A stretch of DNA of 64,000 nucleotides from Eriocheir sinensis (lineage: Eukaryota > Arthropoda > Malacostraca > Decapoda > Varunidae): positions 187,501 to 251,500 of the forward strand of contig NW_026111826.1 of NCBI RefSeq assembly GCF_024679095.1, read 5' to 3'. This document shows, piece by piece, positions 1 through 10,749 of this stretch. The stretch's first letter is position 1. Each line of letters begins with the position of its first letter. The notes under the pieces were generated by a model. That model was not told the DNA's origin. It searched no databases and saw only the letters and a program-made list of their open reading frames with translations. Position numbers and translations under genes: made by a program.

Positions 1-161
<161 letters not shown>

Positions 162-270
162 CAAACAATTCACACATACAATAGCCCTACAATAATAAAA
201 AAATTTAATCATAACTTTAGTAAAACAATCTTTGAATGCATAATATATAACCTAACCTTTGAATATAGTG

Positions 271-289
271 CATAATAATAATAATAATA

Positions 290-334
<45 letters not shown>
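271..334. repeat. (TAA)n microsatellite
   Basis: TAA triplets with a single TAG interruption. Equivalent tracts with different repeat counts occur at 5543-5614 and 7857-7917 in module copies 2 and 3. Confidence 0.95.
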
Positions 335-417
335 GTGTTAATGAAAAATTATGCTGGGCTTATGAACATACATGTACAGGTGCAGAAAATATTAGCAGAA
401 TTCTGTACCGTCCTGAA

Positions 418-640
418 ACCCTCACTTAAGGGTAAGGTCAGGATAAGTTAAGGTAAGGTTAGGATATTAAGGTAAGGTCAGGATAGGTCAGATTCAGGTT
501 ACCTTGGAGTGAATTACGTTAAGGGGAATATTTTAAGGCAAGTTTAGGGTAATTCAACTGTAGTTTTAGGTAAGATGAGAGTGAATTACATTAGTTTAGG
601 GTCATTCAAGACAGAGTAAGGTTACTTTGGGGTGAATTAG
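418..640. repeat. Degenerate AAGGT/TTAGG-like tract
   Basis: The stretch is built from variants of AAGGTTAGG, GTCAGGATA and GTGAATTAC. It resembles the arthropod telomere motif TTAGG but has no regular phase. It is repeated in module copies 2 (about 5705-5930) and 3 (about 8010-8240). I see no gene here. Confidence 0.6.
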
Positions 641-671
641 ATGAAGTTCACGCTGCTTATGACAGACTTTC

Positions 672-918
672 GGCACTTAGGGAAGCTTTGTTTTGATCGT
701 TACCAATGGCGCCGATCGATGCTATAGTTTTCCACGTGAAACTGGCCTATGGGGTGGTGGCGGCTGCAGAGGAAGCAAGAGGTGTTGAGAGTGTGTGGCA
801 AGGCTAGGCTAACCCCACTACCACCCCATCGGACAGTTTTAAGTGGAAATTCTACGGCGGCGATCATTGGTAGCGATCAAAACAAACAAAACGACTGTGA
901 AAGCGGCCCTAAGTCCCC
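672..918. mobile_element. Foldback MITE (long inverted repeat)
   Basis: The left arm (from about 672) and the reverse complement of the right arm (to about 918) share ACTTAGGG, GCTTT, TTTTGATCG, TACCAATG, a TTTCCAC block, AAACTG and ATGGGGTGGT in order. This gives imperfect arms of 85-110 bp around a short centre near 780. It recurs at 5951-6197 and 8255-8500. No transposase is present, so this is a non-autonomous element. The superfamily is not assigned because no clean target duplication is visible. Confidence 0.65.
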
Positions 919-1022
919 CCCCCAAGAAAATTAACATGCTTTATATTAAGGAAACAGTTGTATGCGGCAGAACAAGGAATTTTTAACTCGGGATAATTGA
1001 CGGCACAGTGATACCTCTGCTT

Positions 1023-1150
1023 TTTTTGTTTTTTTTACATCTCCTCCTATTGTGCCGGTAGGCTTGCTTGAGGGGCCTGGATGGTATTCGGCCCCAGCCC
1101 ATCATGGCGCAGGCAAGTGTTTATAGTGGAGCCATCTTCTTACGAGGGTT
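1023..1150. repeat. Dispersed repeat segment absent from module copy 3
   Basis: A T-rich start is followed by a block containing GAGGGGCCTGGATGG and AGTGGAGCCATCTTC. It is present at the same place in copy 2 (6297-6429) but replaced by about 13 bp in copy 3 (8606-8618). This is either an insertion before copies 1 and 2 separated or a deletion in copy 3. From memory the block resembles a repeat tail seen in crab genomes, but that is unverified. Confidence 0.6.
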
Positions 1151-1198
1151 ACATTATACAAGTTGTACGAGTGTTTGGATTTACAAGCATCAAAATTC

Positions 1199-1326
1199 CC
1201 TGAGAGGGAAGGGATAGGATTGGAAGGGAAGGGATGGGAAGGGATGGGATGGGAAAGGATGGGATGGGAGAGGAAGGGATGGGATGGGATGGGAAGGGAA
1301 GGAAAGGGATGGGAAGGGAAGGGAAG
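1199..1326. repeat. GGGAW pentanucleotide array
   Basis: About 25 pentamers of GGGAA/GGGAT with a few variants form a strictly purine-rich plus strand. The array at 6479-6606 is the same. The reading frames rich in Phe/Pro/Ser or Gly/Trp across it are artefacts of period 5. Runs of G spaced by 2 bases allow G-quadruplex or triplex folding in principle. Confidence 0.95.
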
Positions 1327-1339
1327 TGGAGTGGGAGAA

Positions 1340-1530
1340 ACACACATCTGGCAGGGCTTTCCAAGGAGTTGTGGGCATTTCCAGGGGTAGTTTTATAACC
1401 CTGGTGCTGGCCTAACCCTTCTTCAGTTGCATGAACCCAAAAAACACTCATTGCAACCCAACTGATCCCCTCTTTGGCCCTTAGAAATAGCTGATGTAAG
1501 AAGCAAAACTGTCTTACTATACTGGCCAAA
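1340..1530 (-). repeat. Dispersed repeat DR1
   Basis: A ~200-bp unit with landmarks (in the plus reading here) GGCAGGGCTTTCC, CATTTCCAGGGGTAG and AAAACACTCA. The same family appears at 6620-6810 and 14427-14632 in this orientation, as tandem fragments at 52228-52440, and in the opposite orientation around 2441-2900, 4870-5065, 40373-40580 and 47805-48005. No terminal repeats or tRNA boxes were seen, so the class is unknown. Confidence 0.75.
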
Positions 1531-1877
1531 GTCATGCTCAAGTTGGTGGCAATGCAGACCCCACAAGACCGGCACAAAGTCATCATTATCCTTGACGGTG
1601 AAGGCCTCAGTCATCGTCAAATAGCACAGCCGATTAGTGTGTCCATCTCTAACGTATGAATGGGTCTGCAGACAACATGTGGCCACAGGCTCCACTAGTG
1701 ACAGGCCTCAAAGCCTTGCAGCAGATTTTTAACAGTGTAATCACAGCAGGGGTGCATAGACTCATTATTAAATAGATACCTATCATCGTCATATATCGTA
1801 TAGCTATGGTGCAGTATGTGCTTTACGTATTAATTTTGGCAGATATTATAATTCTGTATACTTTTACTGGCAATGAA

Positions 1878-1926
1878 TAGGGACCATTAAGAAACATGAT
1901 CCCCGCTGCTACCACTGGGTTAACCC
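1878..1926. mobile_element. Terminal fragment of TTAA-flanked MITE family
   Basis: It matches the right terminus of the 36099-36999 element: GGGACCATTAAGAAACATGA leading to CACTGGG and then TTAA. The rest of the element is missing. Copy 2 has the same fragment at about 7158-7206. Confidence 0.6.
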
Positions 1927-2124
1927 TTCAACTAACACGCTGTATGTATCCCACCATTGCCTAGGAGAGTGAGTGTAATGGGGGAGGAATGGGTACCTTG
2001 GGGAGGGCCTGGACCCCATTAGAGTAAACCCCATTGATTCTACTGTTTGGCAAGTGCAATTTAGCTTCTCCTAAGGGTTTGGCGGCCCCAGTCAAGTGCG
2101 ATATATGAGGTACAGTCAACGTTG

Positions 2125-2440
2125 CCAGCTCACCATGAACCACCATGAACATATATCGTATTTCCTGTTTTTTTACTCACAAGTATTGCCACAAAAGCAT
2201 CAATACTTGACACTAATAACATTAACTTTAATTTTAGGGCATTATTGGTGCATGTACAATAGTTTTAGGGCCTTGAAACAATATAGGCAATGATATGAGT
2301 ACATGGCAACGCTGGGTACAGTGTTGCTGTGATGGGAACACTGTGGACTTATAATAATGTAATATGGCAGTGTACAATTTAGGTCAATCATGGCACACAC
2401 CCTTAGGGCGGCATTCTGAGACCCTCAAGTCAACCAATTT
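2125..2440. other. Stretch without recognisable feature
   Basis: AT-rich single-copy-looking sequence between module copy 1 and the DR1 fragments. Short reading frames here lack splice context or protein-like composition. I see nothing supportable in it. Confidence 0.5.
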
Positions 2441-2900
2441 TAAAGGCCGAAAAGGTGGTCAGTCGGTTTCTAATGAGTGTTTTCTTAGGTTCATGGTACA
2501 GAGGAAGGGTTAAACCACCACCTGGGCCAACCCCTGGGAATGCCTATGACTCCTAGGAAAGCCGCCGTCTTGTCTTGGCTATATTTAAGAATGTGACCAT
2601 CAGACACTTCTGCCTTTCACATCTACTATTTCAAAAGGACAAAAAGGAGAATAATTAGACTCTATTGAGTGTTTCTTTTAGATTCATGGTACATAGGAAG
2701 GGTCATTAAACCACCACCTGGGTCATGAAGCTGGTACGCCTGGAATGACCTCAAACTTCTACGAGCGCCTTGTTAAATATGTATTTCAGGAGGGCAATTA
2801 CTATGACCCGACCCTCACATCAACTACTTCCAAAGGCCAAAAAAGAGAATAATTAGGTTCTATTGAGTGTTTCTTTTAGGTTTATGGTACATAGGAAGGG
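2441..2900 (+). repeat. Three tandem DR1 fragments
   Basis: Three successive partial DR1 copies, in the orientation opposite to 1340-1530, are each marked by GTTCATGGTACA or TTTATGGTACATAGG followed by GAAGGG. The third is interrupted at 2901 by the piggyBac-like MITE. Confidence 0.7.
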
Positions 2901-2904
2901 CTAA

Positions 2905-3509
2905 CCCTTTCATTGCTAAGCGCTCGCAACGAGACTATCCCCTCGGGCACGCTCGGGCACCCCAGCGGGGCATCTCTTTTAACTGCTATATCTCAAAAAC
3001 TATTCATCACAGCTACAAAACAAAACCACCATTGGAAAGAGGAGGCCAAGATCTATACAATTCAGTAATGTAAACCTCCTGCGAGAGTACAGGCACGTTG
3101 AGGGGGTGTTGCCTGTGAAGACGTACATTTATACATGCGCGACGGTCAGCTGTAAGGCAACTACTGTAGATCTCTTGATGATGGGGTGCTGGCAGGGCAG
3201 TATTGACAACTGCAATATTTACAACTATTTGATCAAAATATCAGTCATGTGAAACTATGCAAAAATGTCGCTACATTGGTCAACAACATCCACCAGTTGC
3301 TCGTCCGCAGATTTGCCGCGCTGGGCTGACATGATTTTCCACCAAATTTAGTGAAGAACACACTCAATTGGCAATCCTGTGTTGTGAGAATCAGTGTTGG
3401 AACACACTCATCCGTGGGAGATTTGAGTGCGGCTGGAGCTCGCAGCGAGTGTTTAACAACGCCAGCAAATACGCCTTACGCTTGCTGCCAGCATTTAGCA
3501 ATGAAAGGG
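2905..3509. mobile_element. piggyBac-like MITE (605 bp)
   Basis: The ends are inverted: CCCTTTCATTGCTAA at the left and its exact complement at the right. The right flank is TTAA (3510-3513) and the left flank is CTAA (2901-2904), which I read as a TTAA target site with one substitution. TTAA duplication plus CCC-starting termini is the hallmark of the piggyBac superfamily. The interior has no transposase. A related terminus, TTAA then CCCTTTGGTTGCTAA, occurs near 38758. Confidence 0.75.
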
Positions 3510-3513
3510 TTAA

Positions 3514-3908
3514 TGGTCCCTCCAAGCGAGAAAAATGAGAAAAAATCACCCCTCACACAAACCATTTAATAATATATATCAAAACATTTGTGATCAGATT
3601 ATGTATCATATAATTTGGGGGGTTTATATCATGGCACAAATTTGGCCCATCGCTGCTACACAGTAAAGCCCCAAATTTGGCCCGTCGCTGCTAAACGGTA
3701 AAGCCACAAATTTGGCCCGTCGCTGCTACACGGTAAAGCCACAAATTTGGCCCGTCGCTGCTACACAGTAAAGCCACAAATTTGGCCCATCGCTGCTACA
3801 CGGTAAAGCCACAAATTTGGCCCGTCGCTGCTACACGGTAAAGCCACAAACTTGGCCCGTCGCTGCTACACAGTAAAGCCACAGATTTGGCCCGTCGCTG
3901 TTACCGGG
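3514..3908. mobile_element. 5'-truncated TTAA-flanked MITE with internal minisatellite
   Basis: The left part matches the interior of the 36099-36999 element (TGGTCCCTCCAAGC, TCACACAAACCATTT, TTTGTGATCAG). The right end is CCGGG followed by TTAA (3909-3912), also as in that family. The normal left terminus is absent; the element starts right at the TTAA of the 2905-3509 MITE. Confidence 0.65.
3638..3908. repeat. 35-bp minisatellite, about 8 units
   Basis: The unit contains AAATTTGGCCCGTCGCTGC and ACACGGTAAAGCC and is 35 bp long. The same minisatellite, reverse-complemented, sits inside MITEs of the 7.3-kb units at 36741-36836 (about 3 units), 44017-44262 (about 7) and 51375-51639 (about 8). 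Confidence 0.93.
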
Positions 3909-3910
3909 TT

Positions 3911-4138
3911 AACCCTGTAACACCTCAATCATTTCCTACACTCACCTAACTGCTGGTAAACAAGAGGCTGTAATATTTTCATGATCCTTAACCCTGTAAG
4001 TAACACCTCAATCATTACCTACACTCACCTAACTGCTGGTAAACAAGAGGCTGTAATATTTTCATGATCCTTAACCCTGTAAGTAACACCTCAATCATTT
4101 CCTACACTCACCTAACTGCAGGTAAACAAGAGGCTGTA
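3911..4138. repeat. Three tandem copies of a 79-83 bp unit
   Basis: Units begin at 3911, 3990 and 4073 and share AACCCTGTAA, CACCTCAATCATT, CACTCACCTAACTGC and AAACAAGAGGCTGTAA. The first unit lacks a 4-bp piece present in the others, and the third ends early. Confidence 0.93.
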
Positions 4139-4208
4139 AATGCCAGACACCATTGAACAATAGCGTTGCCGCCCCACGGAGACGCTCACTAGAAATCATC
4201 ACACTCAC

Positions 4209-4363
4209 TGGTTCAAGCGCTCCATAATTTCTGCATACAACTCCCTTATTTCAAGGCTAACTAAGTGGTCAGGATATGGAGTCAATACCACAGACCAACC
4301 ATTATGCCAGTCATGGCTCTCAGCGATATCTAAATGAGAATCATGTGGGAGGGATTGCCTGGC
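4209..4363 (-). CDS. Candidate internal exon, unknown protein
   Basis: On the minus strand a 155-nt block is preceded by a pyrimidine-rich acceptor (CCCTTTAACCAG, AG at 4364-4365) and followed by a donor (GTGAGTGTG, GT at 4207-4208). It stays open in one frame for about 51 codons and the peptide has non-repetitive, globular composition, including HNGWSVVLTPYPDHL and ELYAEIMERLN. If the donor is not used, the frame stops one codon later at TGA. I do not recognise the family. The direction agrees with the acidic exon-like blocks elsewhere in the window, but no linking exon was identified. It could still be a chance open frame. Confidence 0.35.
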
Positions 4364-4799
4364 CTGGTTAAAGGGTGGAGAGTGAGCCAGGTCTTGGTGG
4401 AGGAGCAGCACACTCCACCAGCCACACCACAACGGTTACCCTCCTTATTGGTCACCCAGAGTGTGGACGTTGGGCGAACCAGTGTGTCCCACATGAGAGA
4501 ACGGACCGTTGTTCAGAGTTGTAATAGTGAGCTGGTAATACAATGACACAGTACCACGTTTAGTAGTGTGGAGACGGGGTAAATCTGCATATTGACAACT
4601 GGGTGTGTCTGGCGAACCACTGAATTACGGTCCAGTTGAAAAGGGTCACCTGCTGTACATACTTTTATAACACAGAAAAGTGCCTAACAAAGTGCATACA
4701 AGAGGAAGGGTGAGCACTTTTCTGTTATTTTTAACGACCTCTTTCATGTATTTTTTGCGCAAGAAAGTACGGAAAGAAAGGCCGTACTTTGAAGCCCTT

Positions 4800-4803
<4 letters not shown>

Positions 4804-4847
<44 letters not shown>
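4804..4847. repeat. (TG)n microsatellite
   Basis: About 22 TG dinucleotides directly upstream of a DR1 copy. Cysteine/valine-rich frames across it are artefacts. Confidence 0.97.
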
Positions 4848-4848
<1 letters not shown>

Positions 4849-4869
4849 CCTTCTGTGCAGGAAAAGAAC

Positions 4870-5065
4870 GTGTCTGCCATGTACCATCTGACGCCCTTCC
4901 TCACGTGCCAGAACTATCCGTGGGAATGCCAAAAACTCCTCCCAAAGCCTCGTCAAATGTGTTTCTTTAGGTTCATGGTGCAGGGGAAGGGTCACACTAC
5001 CTCAAGGGTCATAAAACTACCCCAGGACATGCCCAAAAAGCCCTACTATGAAAGCCTTACAGAAG
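4870..5065 (+). repeat. DR1 copy adjoining module copy 2
   Basis: Landmarks GGGAATGCC, TTTAGGTTCATGG, GAAGGGTCACAC and CTACCCC are present in the family order. Its end flows into GTGAGTTTGGGCGTTG, the sequence at which module copy 2 begins. The same DR1-to-GTGAGTTTGGG(T/C)GTTG order is found at 40580-40610 and 48005-48040. Confidence 0.7.
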
Positions 5066-5126
5066 TGAGTTTGGGCGTTGAAATGTTTAATAATCGGCCC
5101 CTTTAACCTAACCTATCCAAGAGCCA

Positions 5127-5155
5127 GGAAGGAAGGAAGGAAGGAAGGAAGGAAA
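5127..5155. repeat. (GGAA)n tract
   Basis: Seven GGAA tetramers follow AAGAGCCA. The same AAGAGCCA-plus-GGAA arrangement sits about 20-60 bp before the exon-like blocks at 7489, 40747 and 48181, so it belongs to a conserved composite repeat. Confidence 0.95.
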
Positions 5156-5175
5156 GAATATTATTTAACACTCAC

Positions 5176-5229
5176 CAATGGAATGTCTGTCTGTCAGTCT
5201 TCCTCTTCCTCTTCTTCTTCTTCTAGTCT
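5176..5229 (-). pseudogene. Splice-bounded acidic exon-like block (54 nt)
   Basis: Minus strand: acceptor ACATATCTTTAG (AG at 5230-5231) and donor TTG/GTGAGTG (GT at 5174-5175) enclose 54 nt. The frame that ends in phase 0 at the donor codes a run of about eight Glu, then Asp, then an in-frame TGA, so that frame is broken; one other frame is open. It is homologous to 7489-7551, which is longer by exactly 9 nt. I class it as a broken or non-coding relative of the intact blocks at 15152-15223 and 56350-56427. Confidence 0.4.
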
Positions 5230-5306
5230 CTAAAGATATGTAAGGATAAGTAAACAGTTGATAATTCATTTTTTGAGGTCATTATAAATTCTTTTCAGGC
5301 TAAAAT

Positions 5307-5432
<126 letters not shown>

Positions 5433-5561
5433 CCAAACAATTCACACATACAATAGCCCTACAATAATAAAAAAATTTAATCATAACTTTAGTAAAACAA
5501 TCTTTGAATGCATAATATATAACCTAACCTTTGAATATAGTGCATAATAATAATAATAATA

Positions 5562-5615
<54 letters not shown>

Positions 5616-6478
5616 GTGTTAATGAAAAATTATGCTGGGCTTATGAACATACATGTACAGGTGCAGAAAATATTAGCAGAATTCTGTACCGTCCTGAAAC
5701 CCTCACTTAAGGGTAAGGTCAGGATAAGTTAAGGTAAGGTTAGGATATTAAGGTAAGGTCAGGATAGGTCAGATTCAGGTTACCTTGGAGTGAATTACGT
5801 TAAGGGGATCATTTTAAGGCAAGTTTAGGGTAATTCAACTGTAGTTTTAGGTAATATGAGTGAATTACATTAGTTTAGGGTCATTCAAGACAGAGTAAGG
5901 TTACTTTAGGGTGAATTAGATTAAATTCAGACTGCTTATGATAGACTTACGGCACTTAGGGAAGCTTTGTTTTGATCGTTACCAATGGCGCCGATCGATG
6001 CTATAGTTTTCCACGTGAAACTGGCCTATGGGGTGGTGGCGGCTGCAGAGGAAGCGAGAGGTGTTGAGAGTGTGTGGCAAGGCTAGGCTAACCCCACTAC
6101 CACCCCATCGGACAGTTTTAAGTGGAAATTCTACAGCGGCGATCATTGGTAGCGATCAAAACAAACATAACGACTGTGAAAGCGGCCCTAAGTCCCCCCC
6201 CCAAGAAAATTAACATGCTGTATATTAAGGAAACAGTTGTATGCGGCAGAACAAGGAATTTTTAACTCGGGATAATTGACGGCACAGTGATACCTCTGCT
6301 TTTTTTGTTTTTTTTTACATCTCCTCCTATTGTGCTGGTAGGCTTGCTTGAGGGGCCTGGATGGTATTCGGCCCCAGCCCATCATGGCGCAGGCAAGTGT
6401 TTATAGTGGAGCCATCTTCTTACGAGGGTTACATTATACAAGTTGTACGAGTGTTTGGATTTACAAGCATCAAAATTC

Positions 6479-6606
6479 CCTGAGAGGGAAGGGATAGGAT
6501 TGGAAGGGAAGGGATGGGAAGGGATGGGATGGGAAAGGATGGGATGGGAGAGGAAGGGATGGGATGGGATGGGAAGGGAAGGAAAGGGATGGGAAGGGAA
6601 GGGAAG
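6479..6606. repeat. GGGAW pentanucleotide array (copy 2)
   Basis: Same pentamer order as 1199-1326, with no length change seen. This indicates a recent duplication, because such arrays change length quickly. Confidence 0.95.
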
Positions 6607-7488
6607 TGGAGTGGGAGAAACACACATCTGGCAGGGCTTTCCAAGGAGTTGTGGGCATTTCCAGGGGTAGTTTTATAACCCTGGTGCTGGCCTAACCCTT
6701 CTTCAGTTGCATGAACCCAAAAAACACTCACTGCAACCCAACTGATCCCCTCTTTGGCCCTTAGAAATAGCTGATGTAAGAAGCAAAACTGTCTTACTAT
6801 ACTGGCCAAAGTCATGCTCAAGTTGGTGGCAATGCAGACCCCACAAGACCGGCACAAAGTCATCATTATCCTTGACGGTGAAGGACTCAGTCATCGTCAA
6901 ATAGCACAGCCGACTGGTGTGTCTGTCTCTAACGTATGAATGGGTCTGCAGACATGTGGCCACAGGCTCCACTAGTGACAGGCCTCAAAGCCTTGCAGCA
7001 GATTTTTAATAGTGTAATCACAGCAGGGGTGCATAGACTCATTATTAAATAGATACCTATCATCGTCATATATCGTATAGCTATAGTGCAGTATGTGCTT
7101 TACGTATTAATTTTGGCAGATATTATAATTCTGTATACTTTTACTGGCAATGAATAGGGACCATTAAGAAACATGATCCCCGCTGCTACCACTGGGTTAA
7201 CCCTTCAACTAACACGCTGTATGTATCCCACCATTGCCTGAGTGTAATGGGGGAGGAATGGGTACCTTGGGGAGGGCCTGGACCCCATTAGAGTAAACCC
7301 CATTGATTGTACTGTTTGGCAAGTGCAATTTACCTTCTCCTAAGGGTTTGGCGGCCCCAGTCAAGTGCGATATATGAGGTACAGTCAACGTTGAAATGTT
7401 TAATAATCAGCCCCTTTAACCTAACCTATCCAAGAGCCAGGAAGGAAGGAAGGAAGGAAGGAAGGAAGGAAAATTATTTAACACTCAC

Positions 7489-7513
7489 CAATGGAATGTC
7501 TGTCTGTCAGTCT

Positions 7514-7547
<34 letters not shown>

Positions 7548-7551
7548 GTCT
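7489..7551 (-). pseudogene. Splice-bounded acidic exon-like block (63 nt)
   Basis: Paralogue of 5176-5229 with the same donor (TTG/GTGAGTG) and an acceptor ending in TTTAG. It is 9 nt longer through extra GAA/GAG codons, so the difference keeps the frame. The acidic frame still meets the same TGA after Glu-Asp. Confidence 0.4.
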
Positions 7552-7631
7552 CTAAAGATAAGTAAAGATATTAGTACAGTTGATAATTCATTTTTTGAGG
7601 TAATTATAAATTCTTTTCAGGCTAAAATTAT

Positions 7632-7746
<115 letters not shown>

Positions 7747-7875
7747 CAAAACAATTCACACATACAATAGCCCTACAATAATAAAAAAATTTAATCATAA
7801 CTTTAGTAAAACAATCTTTGAATGCATAATATATAACCTAACCTTTGAATATAGTGCATAATAATAATAATAATA

Positions 7876-7917
<42 letters not shown>

Positions 7918-8679
7918 GTGTTAATGAAAAATTATGCTGGGCTTATGAACATACATGTACAGGTGCAGAAAATATTAGCAGAATTCTGTACCGTCCTGAA
8001 ACCCTCACTTAAGGGTAAGGTCAGGATAAGTTAAGGTAAGGTTAGGATATTAAGGTAAGGTCAGGATAGGTCAGATTCAGGTTACCTTGGAGTGAATTAC
8101 GTTAAGGGGATCATTTTAAGGCAAGTTTAGGGTAATTCAACTGTAGTTTTAGGTAATATGAGTGAATTACATTAGTTTAGGGTCATTCAAGACAGAGTAA
8201 GGTTACTTTAGGGTGAATTAGATTAAATTCAGACTGCTTTTGATAGACTTACAGCACTTAGGGAAGCTTTGTTTTGATCGTTACCAATGGCGCCGATCGA
8301 TGCTATAGTTTTCCACGTGAAACTGGCCTATGGGGTGGTGGCGACTGCAGAGGAAGCGAGAGGTGTTGAGAGTGTGTGGCAAGGCTAGGCTAACCCCACT
8401 ACCACCCCATCGGCCAGTTTTAAGTAGAAATTCTACGGCGGCGATCATTGGTAGCGATCAAAACAAACAAAACGACTGTGAAAGCGGCCCTAAGTCCCCA
8501 CCACCACCACCAAGAAAATTAACATGCTGTATATTAAGGAAACAGTTGTATGCGGCAGAACAAGGAATTTTTAACTCAGGATAATTGACAGCACAGTGAT
8601 ACCTCGGTTCACAGCAGCTACATTATACAAGTTGTACGAGTGTTTGGATTTACAAGCATCAAAATTCCCTGAAAATGCC

Positions 8680-9660
8680 TTAGTGTACGAGTGCCCAGCA
8701 AACAATGACCGGCGGCCCGCCGTCGGCTTAAGAGAGGCCGGGGGTGGCTGAATGCAGGCAGCCATGCCCCCGTTGCGCCTGCGATTGCCCGCTCTGGACT
8801 TTAACTTTCAGCAAGGTGTTTGTTAAGTGAAACGTCGATCGAATTTTCGGTTTGACGTATCTCAACTTACATGAATTACGGTAGTCATTGCCTTAAATGA
8901 ATTACGTTGAAAAACATTTAAAACAAACTGAATTTCATAAGCATGGAAGAATAATATATATAAAAAAATATATGTAAACGATATATTTTCTAACAAAGGT
9001 ATTATGTAATTCTATCTGTAAATGATATCAAGTTTTCCTGATATGTATTAATTTCATGTCTAATGCAGAGAGGTTATGAATATATCACGCAGTTAGAAAG
9101 TCGAACATCAAATTTGCAATGTCAGATATTTAAGGAGGGCGCCATCCACTGATGCCTTTAGCTATTTTCCATGAGCCAATACTGAAAATATTCGATATTT
9201 GTAACGGCTATCAAGGAGAAAAAGAACTTTTTGTGATTGCAACAATGTTTGTGTGCCATCACTTTACACTTAGATGTCTCAAAACTCCTTAAACATTGAT
9301 AATGTAAAGGATCTGCTGTTGAAAATGCTAAAAACTGGCAACAGTACCGCACCGTGCCATCAGACTTGCCAGATTATCGTACTCAAAGCATCGTATATAC
9401 TGGCTTCTGACCCATAACAATTATCAAGATGGAAGCCCCAATAATTAACCATTTTATCAATAATCTTATATGAAGCCAGTTTTGGGGGTGAAGAAGACGG
9501 TATTTAGGTCGTAAATCGGCAAACATAAGAGGATGAGTACGACAATCTAGTAGCGGAGCAGCGGGCCGGGCCATCTTCATTCTTCAAAACAAAGGTCTGG
9601 CGGGGCAGGACCGCCGCTCTACAAGAAAACTCTCTCACCTCAACAAAAGGCAAGTAATCC
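8680..9660. other. Unique-looking region upstream of the 9733 gene
   Basis: It includes a GC-rich stretch (8698-8800), an AT-rich middle, and a second GC-rich stretch at 9540-9620 just before the gene. The latter could hold the promoter or 5' UTR of the 9733 gene, but no TATA box or initiator is convincing. No gene or repeat is recognised. Confidence 0.4.
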
Positions 9661-9732
9661 TGATTCTGTTGTAAGTCAAGCTTAGCATTTGTTCATTCTA
9701 GTGACAGAGAAGTTCAAAGTAGATGCCAAGAC

Positions 9733-10509
9733 ATGGCAGAAGAATCTTACTGGACAAAAAGGAGGCGACTGAAATTGCGTATGTCAGCACATTTAGATTT
9801 CCTTCAAAATTCCTCAGTAAACCAAGATGTTGACTTGTATGACACTAACCAACAGTTATCTGAGTCATGTGCTCACAGTTCAGAAAGCGAAGTGTTGAGT
9901 AATGATCATTATGAAGCTGCAGGAACCTCTGATGTAGGTTTTGAGGAAGCCCAAAATCCATGTCTGGACAGAGATTGTTATTCCTCTCCGCTTTCTGATA
10001 GCTCAGAAAGCAACGGCGATATTAATGTATATGAAACTGATACTCATGACAGTGTTGCAGAGCAGTTGTGTCCCAAACTTGCAGAATGGGCAGTTAAGTA
10101 TCAAATTCCACAAACTGCATTAAGCAGCCTTCTTTCTGTACTAAAAAACTATCATCCAGACATCCAAATGGATGCCAGAACTTTGCTTAAAACACCAAGC
10201 CAGTGTAATGTTAAGGAGATATCTGGAGGCTCGTACTATCATTTTGGTGTTGAAAAATCTCTTGTAAGGATTTTATCCACTACAGAAAGTGTGGATACCC
10301 TGAAAGATTGTACATTTATTTCATTGCAAGTAAATATTGATGGACTTCCCTTGTTCAAAAGTTCAAACATACAATTCTGGCCAATTTTAGCAAGAATTAA
10401 TAACCCACTTCTGAGTAGCCCTTTCATTATTGGATTGTTTTGTGGGAATCGCAAACCAGAAAACATTGTTGAATTTTTTAAAGACTTCAAAGGTGTCTCA
10501 CGCCCGCAG
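9733..10509 (+). pseudogene. Truncated N-terminal part of a metazoan transposon-type protein
   Basis: An open frame of 259 codons reaches a strong donor, CGCAG/GTGAGC (10509/10510); unspliced it continues to a TAG at 10561. Residues 1-105 are Ser/Asp/Glu-rich and probably disordered. Residues about 110-259 contain the conserved blocks ARTLLKTP, ISGGSYYHFGV, VNIDGLPLFKSS, FWPIL and FIIGLFCGNRKP. From memory these define the N-terminal half of a large protein found in many cnidarian, arthropod and deuterostome genomes, usually in multicopy, transposon-like settings; its superfamily (EnSpm/CACTA-like is one possibility) is uncertain. The part that normally follows, with a CDAPAR motif, is absent. 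Splicing to the acceptor at 10749 would add only three codons before a stop. The start is the first ATG after a possible acceptor (AG at 9700-9701). Confidence 0.65.
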
Positions 10510-10749
10510 GTGAGCCATAATGAGCTGTGCCAAGGCCACATTATTGAGACCTCCCACTGCTAGTCATATTACTGATTTTATGCAGGATGAGTTAATAAAT
10601 TGTTATTTTCATCATAATTTCATAATGAAATTTACAAAATGAGTATTCAGAATCATTCGTCAGTTGTGTATTTATAAATTATTGATGGATTTAATAGGCA
10701 AAATGTAACAAAAGCTGATGAAGGTATTTCCTGTTTCCTGTATTTTCAG
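10510..10749 (+). other. Predicted intron of the 9733 gene
   Basis: Donor GTGAGC at 10510 and acceptor CTGTATTTTCAG ending at 10749 define a 240-nt AT-rich intron. The next exon would read Val-Leu-Thr-stop in the continuing phase, so it would be mostly 3' UTR. Confidence 0.4.

Noticed and set aside
418..640. Interstitial telomere (TTAGG)n tract
   Set aside because: AGGTTAGG-like words are present, but there is no run of consecutive TTAGG units and no constant phase.
749..934. 61-codon frame repeated in the three module copies
   Set aside because: It lies across the foldback MITE, and the third copy extends by a frame change in the C-run, showing no constraint.
9383..9580. Minus-strand 65-codon frame upstream of the 9733 gene
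   Set aside because: No homology recognised, no splice or start context, and it overlaps the likely 5' region of the plus-strand gene.
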